The notes beneath the pieces were generated by a model. That model ran no database searches. It was given only the letters and a program-made list of their open reading frames with translations, and was not told the DNA's origin. 36,025 bases of DNA from an uncultured Eubacteriales bacterium (lineage in GTDB: Bacteria > Bacillota > Clostridia > Christensenellales > Aristaeellaceae), in assembly GCA_944349855.1 (NCBI GenBank), contig CALVNS010000024.1, forward strand, positions 1 through 36,025. The letters run 5' to 3'. The position numbers and the translations under genes are program-made. This document shows positions 24,511-34,266 of this stretch, piece after piece (the first letter of the stretch is position 1; every line of letters begins with the position of its first letter).

Positions 24511-24527
24511 AGTCAAAGTAGGTCAAA
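24511..24527 (+). promoter_or_regulatory. CtsR operator (direct heptad repeat)
   Basis: AGTCAAA-GTA-GGTCAAA is a close match to the established CtsR box, two GGTCAAA heptads three bases apart. A third partial heptad TGTCAAA lies at 24533-24539. The box begins three bases after the -10 and covers the expected start site, so CtsR binding should block transcription until heat or stress releases it. Confidence 0.93.
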
Positions 24528-24543
24528 AGAGGTGTCAAACGAT

Positions 24544-25014
24544 ATGAAGCCGCTCAGCGATACGATAGAAGCGTTCATCAAGGCGTTAATGGAGGAGGAA
24601 GACTCACAGGTCGAGCTCAAGCGCAACGAACTGGCAGAACATTTTCAGTGTGCGCCGTCGCAGATCAATTATGTCTTGGCCACGCGCTTTACGCCCGATC
24701 ATGGCTATGTGATCGAATCGCGGCGCGGCGGCGGCGGATATATCCGTATTGTGCGCATTGCCAGCAGCACGCCGGATGATTTGCTCAAGACCATCTACCA
24801 GCGGGTGGGGACATCGATTTCGCATGCAGATGCCCTGCGCATCTTGGCCCGCCTGCAGAGTGAGGGCATTGTAAACGAGCGGGAGGCGCATCTCATGGCG
24901 GCAGCGCTTGCGCCGCAGGCTGTTCCGCTTCCATTGAGTCTGAAGGATGCGCTTTGCGCAGGCACGCTGCGCAGCATGATTCTGGAGCTGGCCAAGCGCC
25001 GGAAGGAGGCATAA
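24544..25014 (+). CDS. ctsR: Transcriptional repressor CtsR
   Basis: CtsR is the class III heat-shock repressor of Firmicutes; it binds heptad repeats upstream of clp genes and senses heat directly. The 156-residue protein opens with LSDTIEAFIKALM, has the winged helix-turn-helix (RNELAEHFQCAPSQINYVL) and the glycine-rich wing SRRGGGGYIRI, which inserts into the DNA minor groove and is the heat sensor. A C-terminal helical domain follows. The ATG at 24544 matches the usual family N-terminus and has AGAGGTG upstream; the GTG at 24532 would lie inside the operator. It is autoregulated through the box at 24511-24527. Confidence 0.95.
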   Translation: MKPLSDTIEAFIKALMEEEDSQVELKRNELAEHFQCAPSQINYVLATRFTPDHGYVIESRRGGGGYIRIVRIASSTPDDLLKTIYQRVGTSISHADALRILARLQSEGIVNEREAHLMAAALAPQAVPLPLSLKDALCAGTLRSMILELAKRRKEA

Positions 25015-25015
25015 T

Positions 25016-25549
25016 ATGCTTTGCGAGGAATGTGGGAAGAACCCCGCAACGATTCATTATACACAGGTACAAAACGGTGTGGCGACGCAGATGCATCTGT
25101 GCGCGGCCTGTATGGCCAAGCGCCAGAAGGGATCGGATACGATGTCCAGCTTGATTTCCAGTCTGCTTTCCGGCATCGCAGGGCAACAGGAGGAGCGCGA
25201 ACAGCAGGATCAGCTGCGCTGCCCTTCCTGCGGCATGGCATACAAGCGTTTTCGCGAGACCGGCCTGCTCGGTTGCGCCGATTGCTATAAGGCCTTTGCG
25301 GATCAGCTGGCGCCCATTTTGGGGCGCATTCATGGTCGCAGACAGCATGTCGGCCATGTTCCGCCGGCACTGCGCGCGCGCGTCAGTGCTGAGCAGGAAC
25401 TGGAGCGCCTGCGCCGCGAGATGGACGAAGCTGTCGCGCGCGAGGAGTTTGAACAGGCAGCGAAGCTGCGCGATCAGATCCGCGCGCTGACCGCCAAGCA
25501 GGAGCCCGCGGGCGCCATGGCAAAGGAAGGAGAGACGCAGCATGAGTGA
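25016..25549 (+). CDS. mcsA: McsA, zinc-binding activator of the arginine kinase McsB
   Basis: A 177-residue protein with four CxxC pairs (C3/C6, C29/C32, C69/C72, C87/C90) forming zinc sites, and a C-terminal UVR motif with coiled-coil character (about 128-158, EEFEQAAKLRDQI). McsA activates McsB and helps bring CtsR and other substrates to ClpC. The start codon lies one base after the ctsR stop, with GGAGG upstream. The last eight bases overlap mcsB, so the partners are made together. Confidence 0.95.
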   Translation: MLCEECGKNPATIHYTQVQNGVATQMHLCAACMAKRQKGSDTMSSLISSLLSGIAGQQEEREQQDQLRCPSCGMAYKRFRETGLLGCADCYKAFADQLAPILGRIHGRRQHVGHVPPALRARVSAEQELERLRREMDEAVAREEFEQAAKLRDQIRALTAKQEPAGAMAKEGETQHE

Positions 25550-26549
25550 ACGCATGGCGGATGATGTCGTGCTCTCCAGCCGCGTGCGGTTGGCACGCAA
25601 CTATAAGGACATTCCCTTTCCTTCGATGATGAATGACGTATGGGCGTCGGAGACGATACGGCGAACAAGCGATGCGGTGGCCACGCTTCCGGATGCGGCG
25701 GGTTACTCGTTTGTGCGGCTGGCAAACCTGTCCAAGATTCAACGCCAGGAGATGGTGGAACGCCATATCATCAGTCGCGATCTGTTGCGCAGCGCTGACG
25801 TGGCGGCCGTATTGCTTGGCCGGGAGAATACGGTGAGCATCATGGTCAACGAAGAGGATCATATTCGGCTGCAGGTGCTGCTGCCGGGCGCCGAGGTCGA
25901 GCAGGCCGCGCAGATTGCACGAGAGGTCGATGATGCGCTAGAGACGCGGGTAGACTATGCCTTTGACGATCAGCTCGGCTATCTCACTGCGTGCCCCACC
26001 AATACGGGGTCAGGCATGCGTGCTTCTCAGATGTTGCATCTGCCCGCCCTGACGATGCAGCACCAAATGGGTGCGGTGGGCCAGGCGGTCGACAAGTTGG
26101 GGCTTACCATCCGTGGCCTGTACGGCGAGGGAAGCGAAGCGGGCGGCGATTTGTACCAGATCTCCAACCAGGTGACGCTCGGGCGCACCGAGGCGGAGCT
26201 CGCACAGGCCGTTCGAGAGACGGGAAACCAACTCGCAGACATGGAGCGCAGGGCCCGCAAAATGCTGCTCGTGAAGGATCGCGCCGGATTGGAAGATCGT
26301 CTCATGCGCTCCGTCGGCGTGATGCTGTATGCGCGCAGGCTGGGCGAAAAGGAATTCATGCAGCGCTGGTCGGATGTGCGCCTTGCAGGCAGCCTAGGTT
26401 TGGTCCAGGTGGATGTCCAGGCACTGGATCAGCTCCTGCACAGCGCGCAGAACGGCAGCATTTCCTGCCGCGCCGGACGCGAGATGAACGCTCAGGAGCG
26501 CGACGAGGTGCGCGCTCAGTATGTGCGCACGGCCTTGGGCGCACATTAA
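25542..26549 (+). CDS. mcsB: Protein arginine kinase McsB
   Basis: McsB phosphorylates arginine residues and so marks damaged proteins, and CtsR itself, for ClpCP degradation. The 335-residue protein has the phosphagen-kinase fold: VVLSSRVRLARN (9-20), the catalytic NEEDH (103-107) and CPTNTGSGMRAS (151-162) with the conserved Cys. The phosphoarginine-binding RDxxRA motif known from McsB is present near the C-terminus as RDEVRA (320-325), so allosteric self-control seems intact. It overlaps mcsA by eight bases and is followed by clpC after 28 bases. Confidence 0.96.
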   Translation: MSERMADDVVLSSRVRLARNYKDIPFPSMMNDVWASETIRRTSDAVATLPDAAGYSFVRLANLSKIQRQEMVERHIISRDLLRSADVAAVLLGRENTVSIMVNEEDHIRLQVLLPGAEVEQAAQIAREVDDALETRVDYAFDDQLGYLTACPTNTGSGMRASQMLHLPALTMQHQMGAVGQAVDKLGLTIRGLYGEGSEAGGDLYQISNQVTLGRTEAELAQAVRETGNQLADMERRARKMLLVKDRAGLEDRLMRSVGVMLYARRLGEKEFMQRWSDVRLAGSLGLVQVDVQALDQLLHSAQNGSISCRAGREMNAQERDEVRAQYVRTALGAH

Positions 26550-26577
26550 ACCACAATCATCAGGAGGTTTTGCATAT

Positions 26578-29034
26578 ATGGCATTATTTGGACGATTTAC
26601 CGAACGGGCTCAACGCGCGCTCCAGGGGGCGCAGCAGGCGGCCGTGGCGATGAAACATCCCTATGTGGGAACGGAGCACCTGCTCATGGGATTGATGCAA
26701 GTGCTGGACGAAAAGGACCGCGAGATGCTGCAGGGCATCACTGCCGAACAGGTACGCGAGGAGATCATGAACGCCGTCGAGCTGGGCGATGAGCCCGTGA
26801 CCGGTGTGTTGAGCCTGACGCCGCGCAGCAAGAAGGTGATTGACGGAGCGATGGCCGAATCCCGTGCCCTGGGCCAGAACTATATCGGCGCGGAGCACCT
26901 TTGGCTGGCGCTCCTGCGCGAGGGCGAAGGCGTCGCGGCGCATGTGCTTACGTCATTGGGGGTGGACTTGGAGGAGGCGCGGGAAACGATTCTGGCCTCG
27001 CTTTCGGGCGGCGCAAGCGCCCAGCAGCAGGGCGGCGAATCGCGCGAGGGCGCGTCTGCCACGAAGACGCTCGATCAGTTTGGGCGCGATCTGACACAGG
27101 ATGCGCGCGATGGAAAACTCGATCCGGTTATCGGGCGCAGTCGCGAGATTGAGCGCGTCATCCAGATCCTGTCCCGCCGGACGAAGAACAACCCCGTGCT
27201 CATCGGCGAGCCGGGCGTGGGCAAGTCGGCCATCGCTGAGGGGCTGGCTCAGCGCATCGTGGATGGCAATATTCCGGAACTGCTGCAGGGCAAGCGCGTC
27301 TTTTCGTTGGATCTGGCCTCGCTCGTTGCGGGCAGCAAGTATCGCGGCGAGTTCGAGGAGCGGCTCAAAAATGCGCTCAAAGAGCTCAAGGAGGCCGGCA
27401 ATGTCATCCTCTTCATCGACGAACTGCATACGATCGTTGGCGCGGGCGGCGCAGAAGGCGCCATGGACGCTGCAAACATCCTCAAGCCGCAGCTTGCGAG
27501 AGGAGAGCTGCAGTGCATCGGCGCGACGACGCTGGACGAATACCGCAAGCACATCGAAAAGGACGCCGCGCTTGAGCGCCGCTTTCAGCCGGTCACTGTA
27601 GGCGAGCCCACGCAGGAGGAGGCTGTCGCCATCCTCATGGGCCTGCGCGATCGGTATGAGGCGCACCACAAGGTCAAAATCACCGATCAGGCGATTCAAG
27701 CGGCAGTTTCGCTCTCTTCGCGCTATATTTCCGACCGCTTCCTGCCGGATAAGGCCATCGACCTGGTCGATGAAGCCGCGTCCCGCGTACGCATCCGCTC
27801 ATTTATGACGCCGCCGGATATGAAGGAGGCGCAGGAGAAGGTCGATGCCATCGCCAAGGAAAAGGAAGAGGCGGTCGCACATCAGGACTTTGAGAAGGCC
27901 GCCCAGCTGCGCGACAAAGAGCGCGCGCTCGTAGCCGAGATGGAGGCGCGCCGCAAGGAATGGGAGCGCCAGCGCAACGCGGTGCATGAAGAGGTTGGCG
28001 AGGAAGAAATCGCCGAGATTGTCGCGCAGTGGACGGGTATCCCCGTACGCCAGATGACACAGGATGAGTCCGAGCGCCTGCTGCATCTGGAAGAGACGCT
28101 CCACAGGCGCGTCGTCGGGCAGGATGAGGCGGTCGGCGCTGTGGCGCGGGCCATCCGTCGTGCGCGCGCGGGTCTGAAGGATCCCAAGCGTCCGATTGGC
28201 TCGTTCATCTTCCTGGGGCCGACGGGCGTGGGCAAGACGGAGCTGTGCCGCGCGCTGGGCGAGGCGATGTTCGGAGACGAAGACGCGGTCGTGCGCATCG
28301 ACATGAGCGAGTATATGGAAAAGCACTCCATCTCCCGCATGATCGGGTCGCCGCCCGGCTACGTGGGTCACGACGAGGGCGGACAGCTGACCGAAAAGGT
28401 GCGCCGCAAGCCGTACAGCGTCGTGCTCTTTGACGAGGTGGAAAAGGCGCATCCGGACGTGTTCAACATCCTGCTGCAGATCCTGGAGGACGGACGCCTG
28501 ACCGACTCGCAGGGACGCACGGTGGACTTCAAGAACACCGTCGTCGTCATGACCTCCAATGCCGGCGCGCACGCGGTGGATGGCCAAAAGCGCCTCGGGT
28601 TCGGATCGGACGTGCAGACGGAGATGGAGCGTGCGCGCGGATATGAGCAGATGCGCGAACGGATCATGAAGGAGGTCAAGAACCTCTTCAGGCCGGAGTT
28701 TCTCAACCGCGTGGATGAGATCATCGTCTTCCATCCGCTGCAGGAAGAGGAGATCCGCAAGATCGCCGGTCTGATGGTCGAACAGGTGCAGAAGCGCCTG
28801 CTTGAGCAGGGCATTGAGCTGGATGTGCCGGACGAGGTCGTGGCCTATCTGGCCAAGGCGGGCTTTGACCCGCAGTACGGCGCACGTCCGCTGCGCCGCG
28901 CCATCCAGCGCACGATCGAGGACGCGCTGTCCGAGGAAATTCTGGCGGGCCGTATCCACCTGGGCGATCGCGTCGCTGCATCGCTGGAAGGCGACCGGAT
29001 TGCCTTCAAGACGGCAGCGCCTGAAAGAGTCTGA
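26578..29034 (+). CDS. clpC: ATP-dependent Clp protease ATPase subunit ClpC
   Basis: An 818-residue AAA+ unfoldase of the Hsp100 family that feeds arginine-phosphorylated or adaptor-bound proteins to ClpP. Order of parts: two Clp-N repeats (about 1-145), AAA domain 1 with Walker A GEPGVGKS (210-217) and FIDELH, a middle domain with a UVR motif (about 435-451, [14 protein letters not shown]), AAA domain 2 with GPTGVGKT (547-554) and LFDEVEKAH, and the D2-small domain with [16 protein letters not shown] lies ten bases before the ATG. It is the last gene of the CtsR-controlled operon, and radA does not follow as it does in Bacillus. Confidence 0.97.
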   Translation: MALFGRFTERAQRALQGAQQAAVAMKHPYVGTEHLLMGLMQVLDEKDREMLQGITAEQVREEIMNAVELGDEPVTGVLSLTPRSKKVIDGAMAESRALGQNYIGAEHLWLALLREGEGVAAHVLTSLGVDLEEARETILASLSGGASAQQQGGESREGASATKTLDQFGRDLTQDARDGKLDPVIGRSREIERVIQILSRRTKNNPVLIGEPGVGKSAIAEGLAQRIVDGNIPELLQGKRVFSLDLASLVAGSKYRGEFEERLKNALKELKEAGNVILFIDELHTIVGAGGAEGAMDAANILKPQLARGELQCIGATTLDEYRKHIEKDAALERRFQPVTVGEPTQEEAVAILMGLRDRYEAHHKVKITDQAIQAAVSLSSRYISDRFLPDKAIDLVDEAASRVRIRSFMTPPDMKEAQEKVDAIAKEKEEAVAHQDFEKAAQLRDKERALVAEMEARRKEWERQRNAVHEEVGEEEIAEIVAQWTGIPVRQMTQDESERLLHLEETLHRRVVGQDEAVGAVARAIRRARAGLKDPKRPIGSFIFLGPTGVGKTELCRALGEAMFGDEDAVVRIDMSEYMEKHSISRMIGSPPGYVGHDEGGQLTEKVRRKPYSVVLFDEVEKAHPDVFNILLQILEDGRLTDSQGRTVDFKNTVVVMTSNAGAHAVDGQKRLGFGSDVQTEMERARGYEQMRERIMKEVKNLFRPEFLNRVDEIIVFHPLQEEEIRKIAGLMVEQVQKRLLEQGIELDVPDEVVAYLAKAGFDPQYGARPLRRAIQRTIEDALSEEILAGRIHLGDRVAASLEGDRIAFKTAAPERV

Positions 29035-29041
29035 GAGACAT

Positions 29042-29083
29042 GGGGCCGTATCATGAAACGATGCGGCCCCGCTTTGGTCTTTT
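29042..29083 (+). terminator. Probable terminator of the ctsR operon
   Basis: An 11-bp stem with one G-U pair (29042-29052 with 29060-29070) and loop ATGAAAC, eight bases after the clpC stop. The T-tract is interrupted (GCTTTGGTCTTTT). Confidence 0.7.
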
Positions 29084-29219
29084 GGTGGACTGGAAAATGA
29101 AGCAGAAAAGCGGCGCTCCCTGCCTTTGTGCGGAGCATTCCATCGGGCTTCATCAGCATTTCGCATTGCTCCCGCAAGGGGCGAAGCGGAAATCGAAAGC
29201 GAATCCATGGGAAGATCCC

Positions 29220-29247
29220 TTGAAAAACGCGCGCGATATGGTACAAT
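29220..29247 (+). promoter_or_regulatory. Promoter of the O-antigen-ligase-like gene
   Basis: TTGAAA (29220-29225), a 16-base spacer and TACAAT (29242-29247) with a TG extension (TGG before the -10). It is 33 bases before the start codon. Confidence 0.8.
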
Positions 29248-29280
29248 GATACGGAATAGCGTGCGAAAGGACGATATCGG

Positions 29281-30813
29281 ATGCAGGAGAAAATCGGAAG
29301 GGCGGTTCGCCCCGCGACGCTTTATGCGGGTGTGATGCTCACCCTGTTTCCGCTGTATTATCACAACTATTACTATGACATCAACACATGTAAATATGAG
29401 CTTTTTCTGTGGTTGACGCTTGCGCTGGCGGTGGCGACGGGCGCAGCGCTCCTGTGGCGTCTGGGGACGCGGCGTGTCGTACGCCCGGCATTTGGCATGC
29501 CGGAAGGCTGTATCGTGGCGTTTGTGCTGTGCGCGGCCGTCTCGTGTGCGCTGTGCGTACATCCGATGGATGCCTTTACGGGAGCGCAGGGCCGGCACAG
29601 CGGACTACTGTATCTATTGGCTGTCGGAGTGATGACGCTATGCCTGGCGCGTCGTGGCGGTGGCTATCGCGTATGCCTCGGCCTGATGTTGTCTGCGGGG
29701 GCGGTGGTCTGCCTGCTGGGCGTACTGCAGTTCTATGGCGTTGACCCGCTGGGCTTTTATGACGGACTGGGCGGTACGCAGCGATTCATCTTCATGTCGA
29801 CCATTGGCCACATCAACTTTTTTGGCGCGTATGTCGGCATGTTGCTGGCAGTCGCGGCCAGCGGAGCGATCGACGGCCAAGGATTGTGGGTGCGCATTCC
29901 ATGCCAGGCGCTTGTGCTGTTGTGTTGCGCGACAGCGGCCGTCTCGCGCAGCGACAGCGTATACATTGCCATGGCCGCGGCCGGGGTTGCGCTGTTGCGG
30001 CGCGCACTGGCCTCGTGGAAGCATTTGGGCAGAGCTTGTTTCTGTGTGGGGTCTTTCTTTCTGGGCGCATGGCTGATTGACATATTGCCCTTTGAACACA
30101 TGCAGATGCATGGAATCTGTGCGGAGGTGGCGAGCCTTGGCGTGGGGCTTGCGCTGATGTGGGCGGGCTTTGCAGCGTTTGGCCTGCTCGCGCTGTGGCT
30201 TGACGCGCGAAGGGTGGATGCGCAGGCGCTTGTGCACGTGAGACGTGCGCTGTATGCGCTGTGCGCAGTGGGGGTTGCGCTTGTGGCGGCTGCGGTCGTC
30301 TGGTTCACGGTGTTTGACACGAGCGCCAAGCTGGGTACGTGGGAGAACTATCTGCGCTTGAATGATAAATGGGGAACGGGTCGCGGCTTCGCCTGGATTC
30401 GCGCGGTGCAATCTTTTGCGGCATTCCCGCCCCTGCAAAAGCTCTTCGGATGCGGCCCCGATATGGTACGCGGCGTGTTGGAGCCGCTGATGACCAGAGA
30501 GGCGATGGCTCTTTCGGGCGGCGTGTTCGAGAACTGTCATAACGAATACCTGCAGTACCTGTTGACGACGGGCGTGGCGGGATTGGCTGCCTATCTGGCG
30601 TTTTTGCTGACGGCATTGCGTCGGTTGGCGGTTGTGGGGAGGCAGGATCCTGCCGTACGCGCAGTGTTCGCGGCAGTTGCCGGGTATGCGGCGCAGGCCT
30701 TTGTGAGCGTGAATCAACCCATTACGACGACGATCTTTTTTGTCCTGCTGGCCATGGGCCTGGGATTGACTGCCGACATTGCGCGTAGACAACCGGCGCC
30801 CCACGGATTATAA
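29281..30813 (+). CDS. O-antigen ligase-like polytopic membrane protein
   Basis: A 510-residue protein with some twelve hydrophobic segments. The best signature is a large extracytoplasmic loop late in the protein: WGTGRGFAWIRAVQSF, LFGCGPDMVRGVLEP and ENCHNEYLQYLLTTGVAG. This pattern belongs to the Wzy_C/O-antigen ligase group, which moves polymers from lipid carriers to acceptors. In a Gram-positive-lineage cell such proteins serve capsule, teichoic or glycoprotein polymers; the substrate is open. No other polysaccharide gene lies nearby. AAAGGA precedes the ATG. The stop codon overlaps the -10 of the next gene's promoter. Confidence 0.82.
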   Translation: MQEKIGRAVRPATLYAGVMLTLFPLYYHNYYYDINTCKYELFLWLTLALAVATGAALLWRLGTRRVVRPAFGMPEGCIVAFVLCAAVSCALCVHPMDAFTGAQGRHSGLLYLLAVGVMTLCLARRGGGYRVCLGLMLSAGAVVCLLGVLQFYGVDPLGFYDGLGGTQRFIFMSTIGHINFFGAYVGMLLAVAASGAIDGQGLWVRIPCQALVLLCCATAAVSRSDSVYIAMAAAGVALLRRALASWKHLGRACFCVGSFFLGAWLIDILPFEHMQMHGICAEVASLGVGLALMWAGFAAFGLLALWLDARRVDAQALVHVRRALYALCAVGVALVAAAVVWFTVFDTSAKLGTWENYLRLNDKWGTGRGFAWIRAVQSFAAFPPLQKLFGCGPDMVRGVLEPLMTREAMALSGGVFENCHNEYLQYLLTTGVAGLAAYLAFLLTALRRLAVVGRQDPAVRAVFAAVAGYAAQAFVSVNQPITTTIFFVLLAMGLGLTADIARRQPAPHGL

Positions 30814-30814
30814 T
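30786..30814 (+). promoter_or_regulatory. Promoter of the mrfAB genes inside the preceding coding sequence
   Basis: TAGACA (30786-30791), a 17-base spacer and a perfect TATAAT (30809-30814). The -10 contains the TAA stop of the upstream gene. The start near 30821 gives a leader of about 27 bases. Confidence 0.8.
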
Positions 30815-30847
30815 GGAAGGGACGTATGCAGGAAAGGAGGCGTGGGC

Positions 30848-33115
30848 TTGAACCTGACACAGCTACTGGACAGGCTGCGCCATACGGACTTTATGGACAA
30901 TGTCACGCATTGGGAGACGATTCCTGCGAAGGCGGCGCAGTATGCGCCTTTCCCGGATGGACTGGACGCGCGCATTCCGCCCGTCCTGCATGCACGTGGC
31001 ATCGAGCGTCTCTATACCCATCAGGCGCAGGCGCTGGCCGAGGCGGCGGCGGGGCGAAATATCTGCGTCGTCACGCCGACGGCCTCGGGGAAGACGCTCT
31101 GTTACAACCTGCCCGTCCTGAACGCCATTTTGCACAATCCGGACGCGCGCGCGCTCTATTTGTTTCCCACCAAGGCGCTCTCCGCCGATCAGGTTGCGGA
31201 GCTGTATGAGCTCATCACCGCGCTGGATGTGGACATCAAGACCTATACCTATGACGGCGACACGCCGGCCGCTGCGCGGCGCGCCGTGCGACAGGCTGGG
31301 CACGTGGTCGTCACCAACCCGGACATGCTGCACTCGGGCATCTTGCCCCACCATACCAAGTGGGTGAAGCTCTTTGAAAACCTGCGCTATGTAGTGATCG
31401 ACGAGATCCACGCGTACCGTGGTGTGTTCGGCTCCAACCTGGCCAACGTCATCCGCCGGCTCAAGCGCGTGTGCGCCTTTTACGGCTCGCATCCTCAATT
31501 CATCTGCTGCTCGGCGACCATTCAGAACCCGGCAGAGTTGGCACGGCTGCTCACGGGCGAGGCGTTTTCGCTGATTGATCGGTCCGGCGCAGCCAGCGGC
31601 GAAAAGCACCTGATCTTCTACAACCCGCCGGTCGTCAACAAACAGCTGGGTATCCGCCGCTCCGTCCTACAGGAGACCCAGCGCATTGCGTCGATGTTGG
31701 TGGACAACGACATTCCCACCATCGTCTTTGGCAAATCCCGCCTGACCGTGGAGGTGCTCACGCGCCACCTGAAGGAGCGCGTGAAGGATCCGCTGGGCAA
31801 TGCCGGGCGCGTGCGCGGCTACCGCGGCGGCTATCTGCCCACGCAGCGGCGCGAGATCGAGCAGGGGCTGCGCCGCGGCAGCATCCGCGCGGTGGTGTCG
31901 ACCAATGCGCTGGAGCTGGGCATTGACATCGGTCAGCTGGACGCCTGCGTCATGTGCGGCTACCCCGGCACCGTGGCCAGCACCTGGCAGGAGGCGGGCC
32001 GAGCCGGCAGGCGGCGCACGGCCGCAGCGACAATCCTGGTGGCCTCCTCGGCGGCGCTGGATCAGTACATCGTGCAGCACCCGGAGTACTTCTTTGGCCA
32101 GTCGCCGGAGAGCGCGCTGATCAATGCGGACAACCTGTACATCCTGCTCAGCCATGTCAAGTGCGCGGCATATGAGTTGCCCTTTGAAGAGGGGGAGCGG
32201 TACGCGCCGGGTGTGGATACGGGTGAGATCCTCGAGTATCTGTGCGATCAGCAGATCTTGCGCCACGTGGGGAGTCGCTATCACTGGATGGCCGAGGAAT
32301 TCCCCGCGGCGGACGTCTCGCTGCGCTCCATCGGGGAGGAAAATTTCCTCATCATCGACATCACACGGCCGGAGCACCGGCGCGTCATTGGAGAGATGGA
32401 TCGCTATACCGTGCCGATGCTCCTGCACGAGCATGCCATCTACATGCACGAGGGCCAGCAGTATCAGGTGGAAAAGCTGGACTTCCCTGAAAAAAAGGCT
32501 TACGTCCGCAGTGTCGACGTCGACTATTACACGGATGCCGATCTGAATACGAGCCTACGCGTGCTCGACGTGTTCCGCGAGGAGGAGGGCGCCGGGATCG
32601 CCAGGGCCTGCGGCGAGGTGCTCGTCACCTGGCTGGTGACGATGTTTAAAAAGTTCAAGCTCGACACGCAGGAGACGCTCGGCTTCGGGCCGGTCGACCT
32701 GCCGGAACTGGAGATGCAGACGACGGCCTGCTGGTGGGCGCTGCCGGATGCCGCGATGCAGGGCATTGAGCAGGATGTGCTGCAGGGCGGCATGCTGGGC
32801 ATCTCCAACGCCATCCGGCAGCTGGCGCCGCTGTATCTGATGTGCTCCCCACGCGACATCGCGGTGCTTTACCGCGTGCGCGATCCGTTCACCAAGCGGC
32901 CAACGATTACGCTCTATGACAACTGCGCGGGCGGTGTGGGGCTGAGTGAGAAGGTATATGGCATGAACCTGCTGCTCTTTGAGCACGCGCGGGAGATGAT
33001 TGCCGCATGCCCGTGCGAGGCGGGATGTCCGTCTTGCGTGGGGCCGGTGGCAGAGGTTGGCGCGCAGGGGAAGCGCACGGCGCTGCTGCTGTTGGAAAGG
33101 ATCCTGAGCGCATGA
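30848..33115 (+). CDS. mrfA: MrfA-like DEAD/DEAH-box DNA repair helicase
   Basis: A 755-residue superfamily 2 helicase. Motif I is TPTASGKT (76-83), motif II VVIDEIHAYRG, motif III CCSATI, and motif VI EAGRAGRR. The C-terminal DUF1998-type metal site shows C721, C723, C727 and C730 in CPCEAGCPSC. In Bacillus subtilis MrfA (YprA) works with the nuclease MrfB to repair mitomycin C damage independently of UvrABC. The start is TTG at 30848, seven bases after AAAGGAGG (30833-30840); a GTG at 30842 is too close. It overlaps mrfB by ATGA. Confidence 0.92.
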   Translation: MNLTQLLDRLRHTDFMDNVTHWETIPAKAAQYAPFPDGLDARIPPVLHARGIERLYTHQAQALAEAAAGRNICVVTPTASGKTLCYNLPVLNAILHNPDARALYLFPTKALSADQVAELYELITALDVDIKTYTYDGDTPAAARRAVRQAGHVVVTNPDMLHSGILPHHTKWVKLFENLRYVVIDEIHAYRGVFGSNLANVIRRLKRVCAFYGSHPQFICCSATIQNPAELARLLTGEAFSLIDRSGAASGEKHLIFYNPPVVNKQLGIRRSVLQETQRIASMLVDNDIPTIVFGKSRLTVEVLTRHLKERVKDPLGNAGRVRGYRGGYLPTQRREIEQGLRRGSIRAVVSTNALELGIDIGQLDACVMCGYPGTVASTWQEAGRAGRRRTAAATILVASSAALDQYIVQHPEYFFGQSPESALINADNLYILLSHVKCAAYELPFEEGERYAPGVDTGEILEYLCDQQILRHVGSRYHWMAEEFPAADVSLRSIGEENFLIIDITRPEHRRVIGEMDRYTVPMLLHEHAIYMHEGQQYQVEKLDFPEKKAYVRSVDVDYYTDADLNTSLRVLDVFREEEGAGIARACGEVLVTWLVTMFKKFKLDTQETLGFGPVDLPELEMQTTACWWALPDAAMQGIEQDVLQGGMLGISNAIRQLAPLYLMCSPRDIAVLYRVRDPFTKRPTITLYDNCAGGVGLSEKVYGMNLLLFEHAREMIAACPCEAGCPSCVGPVAEVGAQGKRTALLLLERILSA

Positions 33116-34263
33116 GAGGACTTCGTGAACGGCTGAATGCGATCTCCTCGGCGCCGGCCAGGCCTGCGGCGAGTGCGGCAGACGACTGCTTTGTGCGCGA
33201 GACGCGCGTGCCGCTGTCAGAGATCGGCGGCATAGAGCGTACGACCATCGCGCAGGTACGCCGGGTGGACCCGACGTTTTCCACAGACGGCTGGGATGTG
33301 CGGCGCCTCCTCTTCCTGGACACGGAGACGACGGGGCTGTCCGGTGGCGTGGGCACGGTGGCATTTCTCTTGGGGCTTGGATTCATCGAAGGCGATGAGC
33401 TGATCATCCGTCAGCTGCTCATGCGGGACTACCCCGAGGAGCCGCTGTTGCTGGAGCGATTCGCGTCGCTGCTGCCACGTTTTGACGCCTATGTGACGTT
33501 TAACGGCAAGAGCTTTGACCTGCCGCTGCTGCTCTCGCGCATGACGATGCATCGGATGCGTGGACGCTATCGCGAGCTGCCACATCTGGACCTGTTGCAT
33601 CCGGCACGGCGCATCTGGAAGCTGCGCCTGGGTCGCTGCCCACTCTCGGCGCTGGAGGAAACGGTGCTCGGCGAGGGCCGCGAGGATGACCTGCCCGGCG
33701 CGCTGGTGCCCGAACGCTACTTTTCCTACCTCAAGACGCACGATTTCTCGCTGCTCGAGGACGTGTTGCGCCATAACATGCTCGATATTCGCTCGCTGGC
33801 CGTGCTGCTGGCGCGTCTTTGCCAGGTGATGGACGCGCCAGAGCAACAGACGTTCTGTGAGGATGTGTTCAGCGCCGGACGCGCGCTCGAGCGCTTCGGC
33901 TACGTTGAAGAGGCGCGCCGGTGCTATCACGTGGCGAGTACGAGCGCGCTGTCGGAGCGGGCACGGGTGTGCCTGGCCACCAGCTACCGGCGCGAAGGAG
34001 ATTTTGCGCGCGTACAGCGGGAATGTCAGGAGATGATCGCGCGCGGAGAGGGCGGCGTATTTCCCTATGTGGAGATGGCCAAGATCTGCGAGCACCGCTT
34101 GCGCGATCCGGCACGAGCAATGCGCTATACGCTCTCAGCGATGGAGTATCTCGCATCCCTTCCGCCGTGGAAGGAGCGGGATCCACAGTCGATGGAAGCG
34201 TTGGAATACAGGCGGAGACGGCTCCATGGCAAGATGATGCAATCAAACGATCGGGAGGGCTGA
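33112..34263 (+). CDS. mrfB: MrfB-like exonuclease with RNase H fold and TPR-like tail
   Basis: A 383-residue partner of the helicase. The N-terminal exonuclease domain carries the DEDD-type residues D70 and E72 (FLDTETTGL), D136 (FNGKSFDLP) and H221/D225 (RHNMLDIRSL), spaced as in the Bacillus MrfB/YprB family. The C-terminal third (about 250-370) is helical with repeat character (AGRALERFGYVEEARRCYH), as in that family. Substrate and exact polarity are not readable from sequence. Its ATG overlaps the helicase stop (ATGA), and a GGATCCTGAG region rather than a strong ribosome binding site precedes it, pointing to coupled translation. Confidence 0.9.
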   Translation: MRGLRERLNAISSAPARPAASAADDCFVRETRVPLSEIGGIERTTIAQVRRVDPTFSTDGWDVRRLLFLDTETTGLSGGVGTVAFLLGLGFIEGDELIIRQLLMRDYPEEPLLLERFASLLPRFDAYVTFNGKSFDLPLLLSRMTMHRMRGRYRELPHLDLLHPARRIWKLRLGRCPLSALEETVLGEGREDDLPGALVPERYFSYLKTHDFSLLEDVLRHNMLDIRSLAVLLARLCQVMDAPEQQTFCEDVFSAGRALERFGYVEEARRCYHVASTSALSERARVCLATSYRREGDFARVQRECQEMIARGEGGVFPYVEMAKICEHRLRDPARAMRYTLSAMEYLASLPPWKERDPQSMEALEYRRRRLHGKMMQSNDREG

Positions 34264-34266
34264 ACG

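Noticed and set aside
29040-29249. A short plus-strand frame between clpC and the ligase-like gene
   Set aside because: It overlaps the terminator and the promoter of the next gene and has no plausible ribosome binding site.
27799-29598. A 599-codon open frame on the minus strand opposite clpC
   Set aside because: Same complement effect; clpC is certain and the product shows no recognisable domain.
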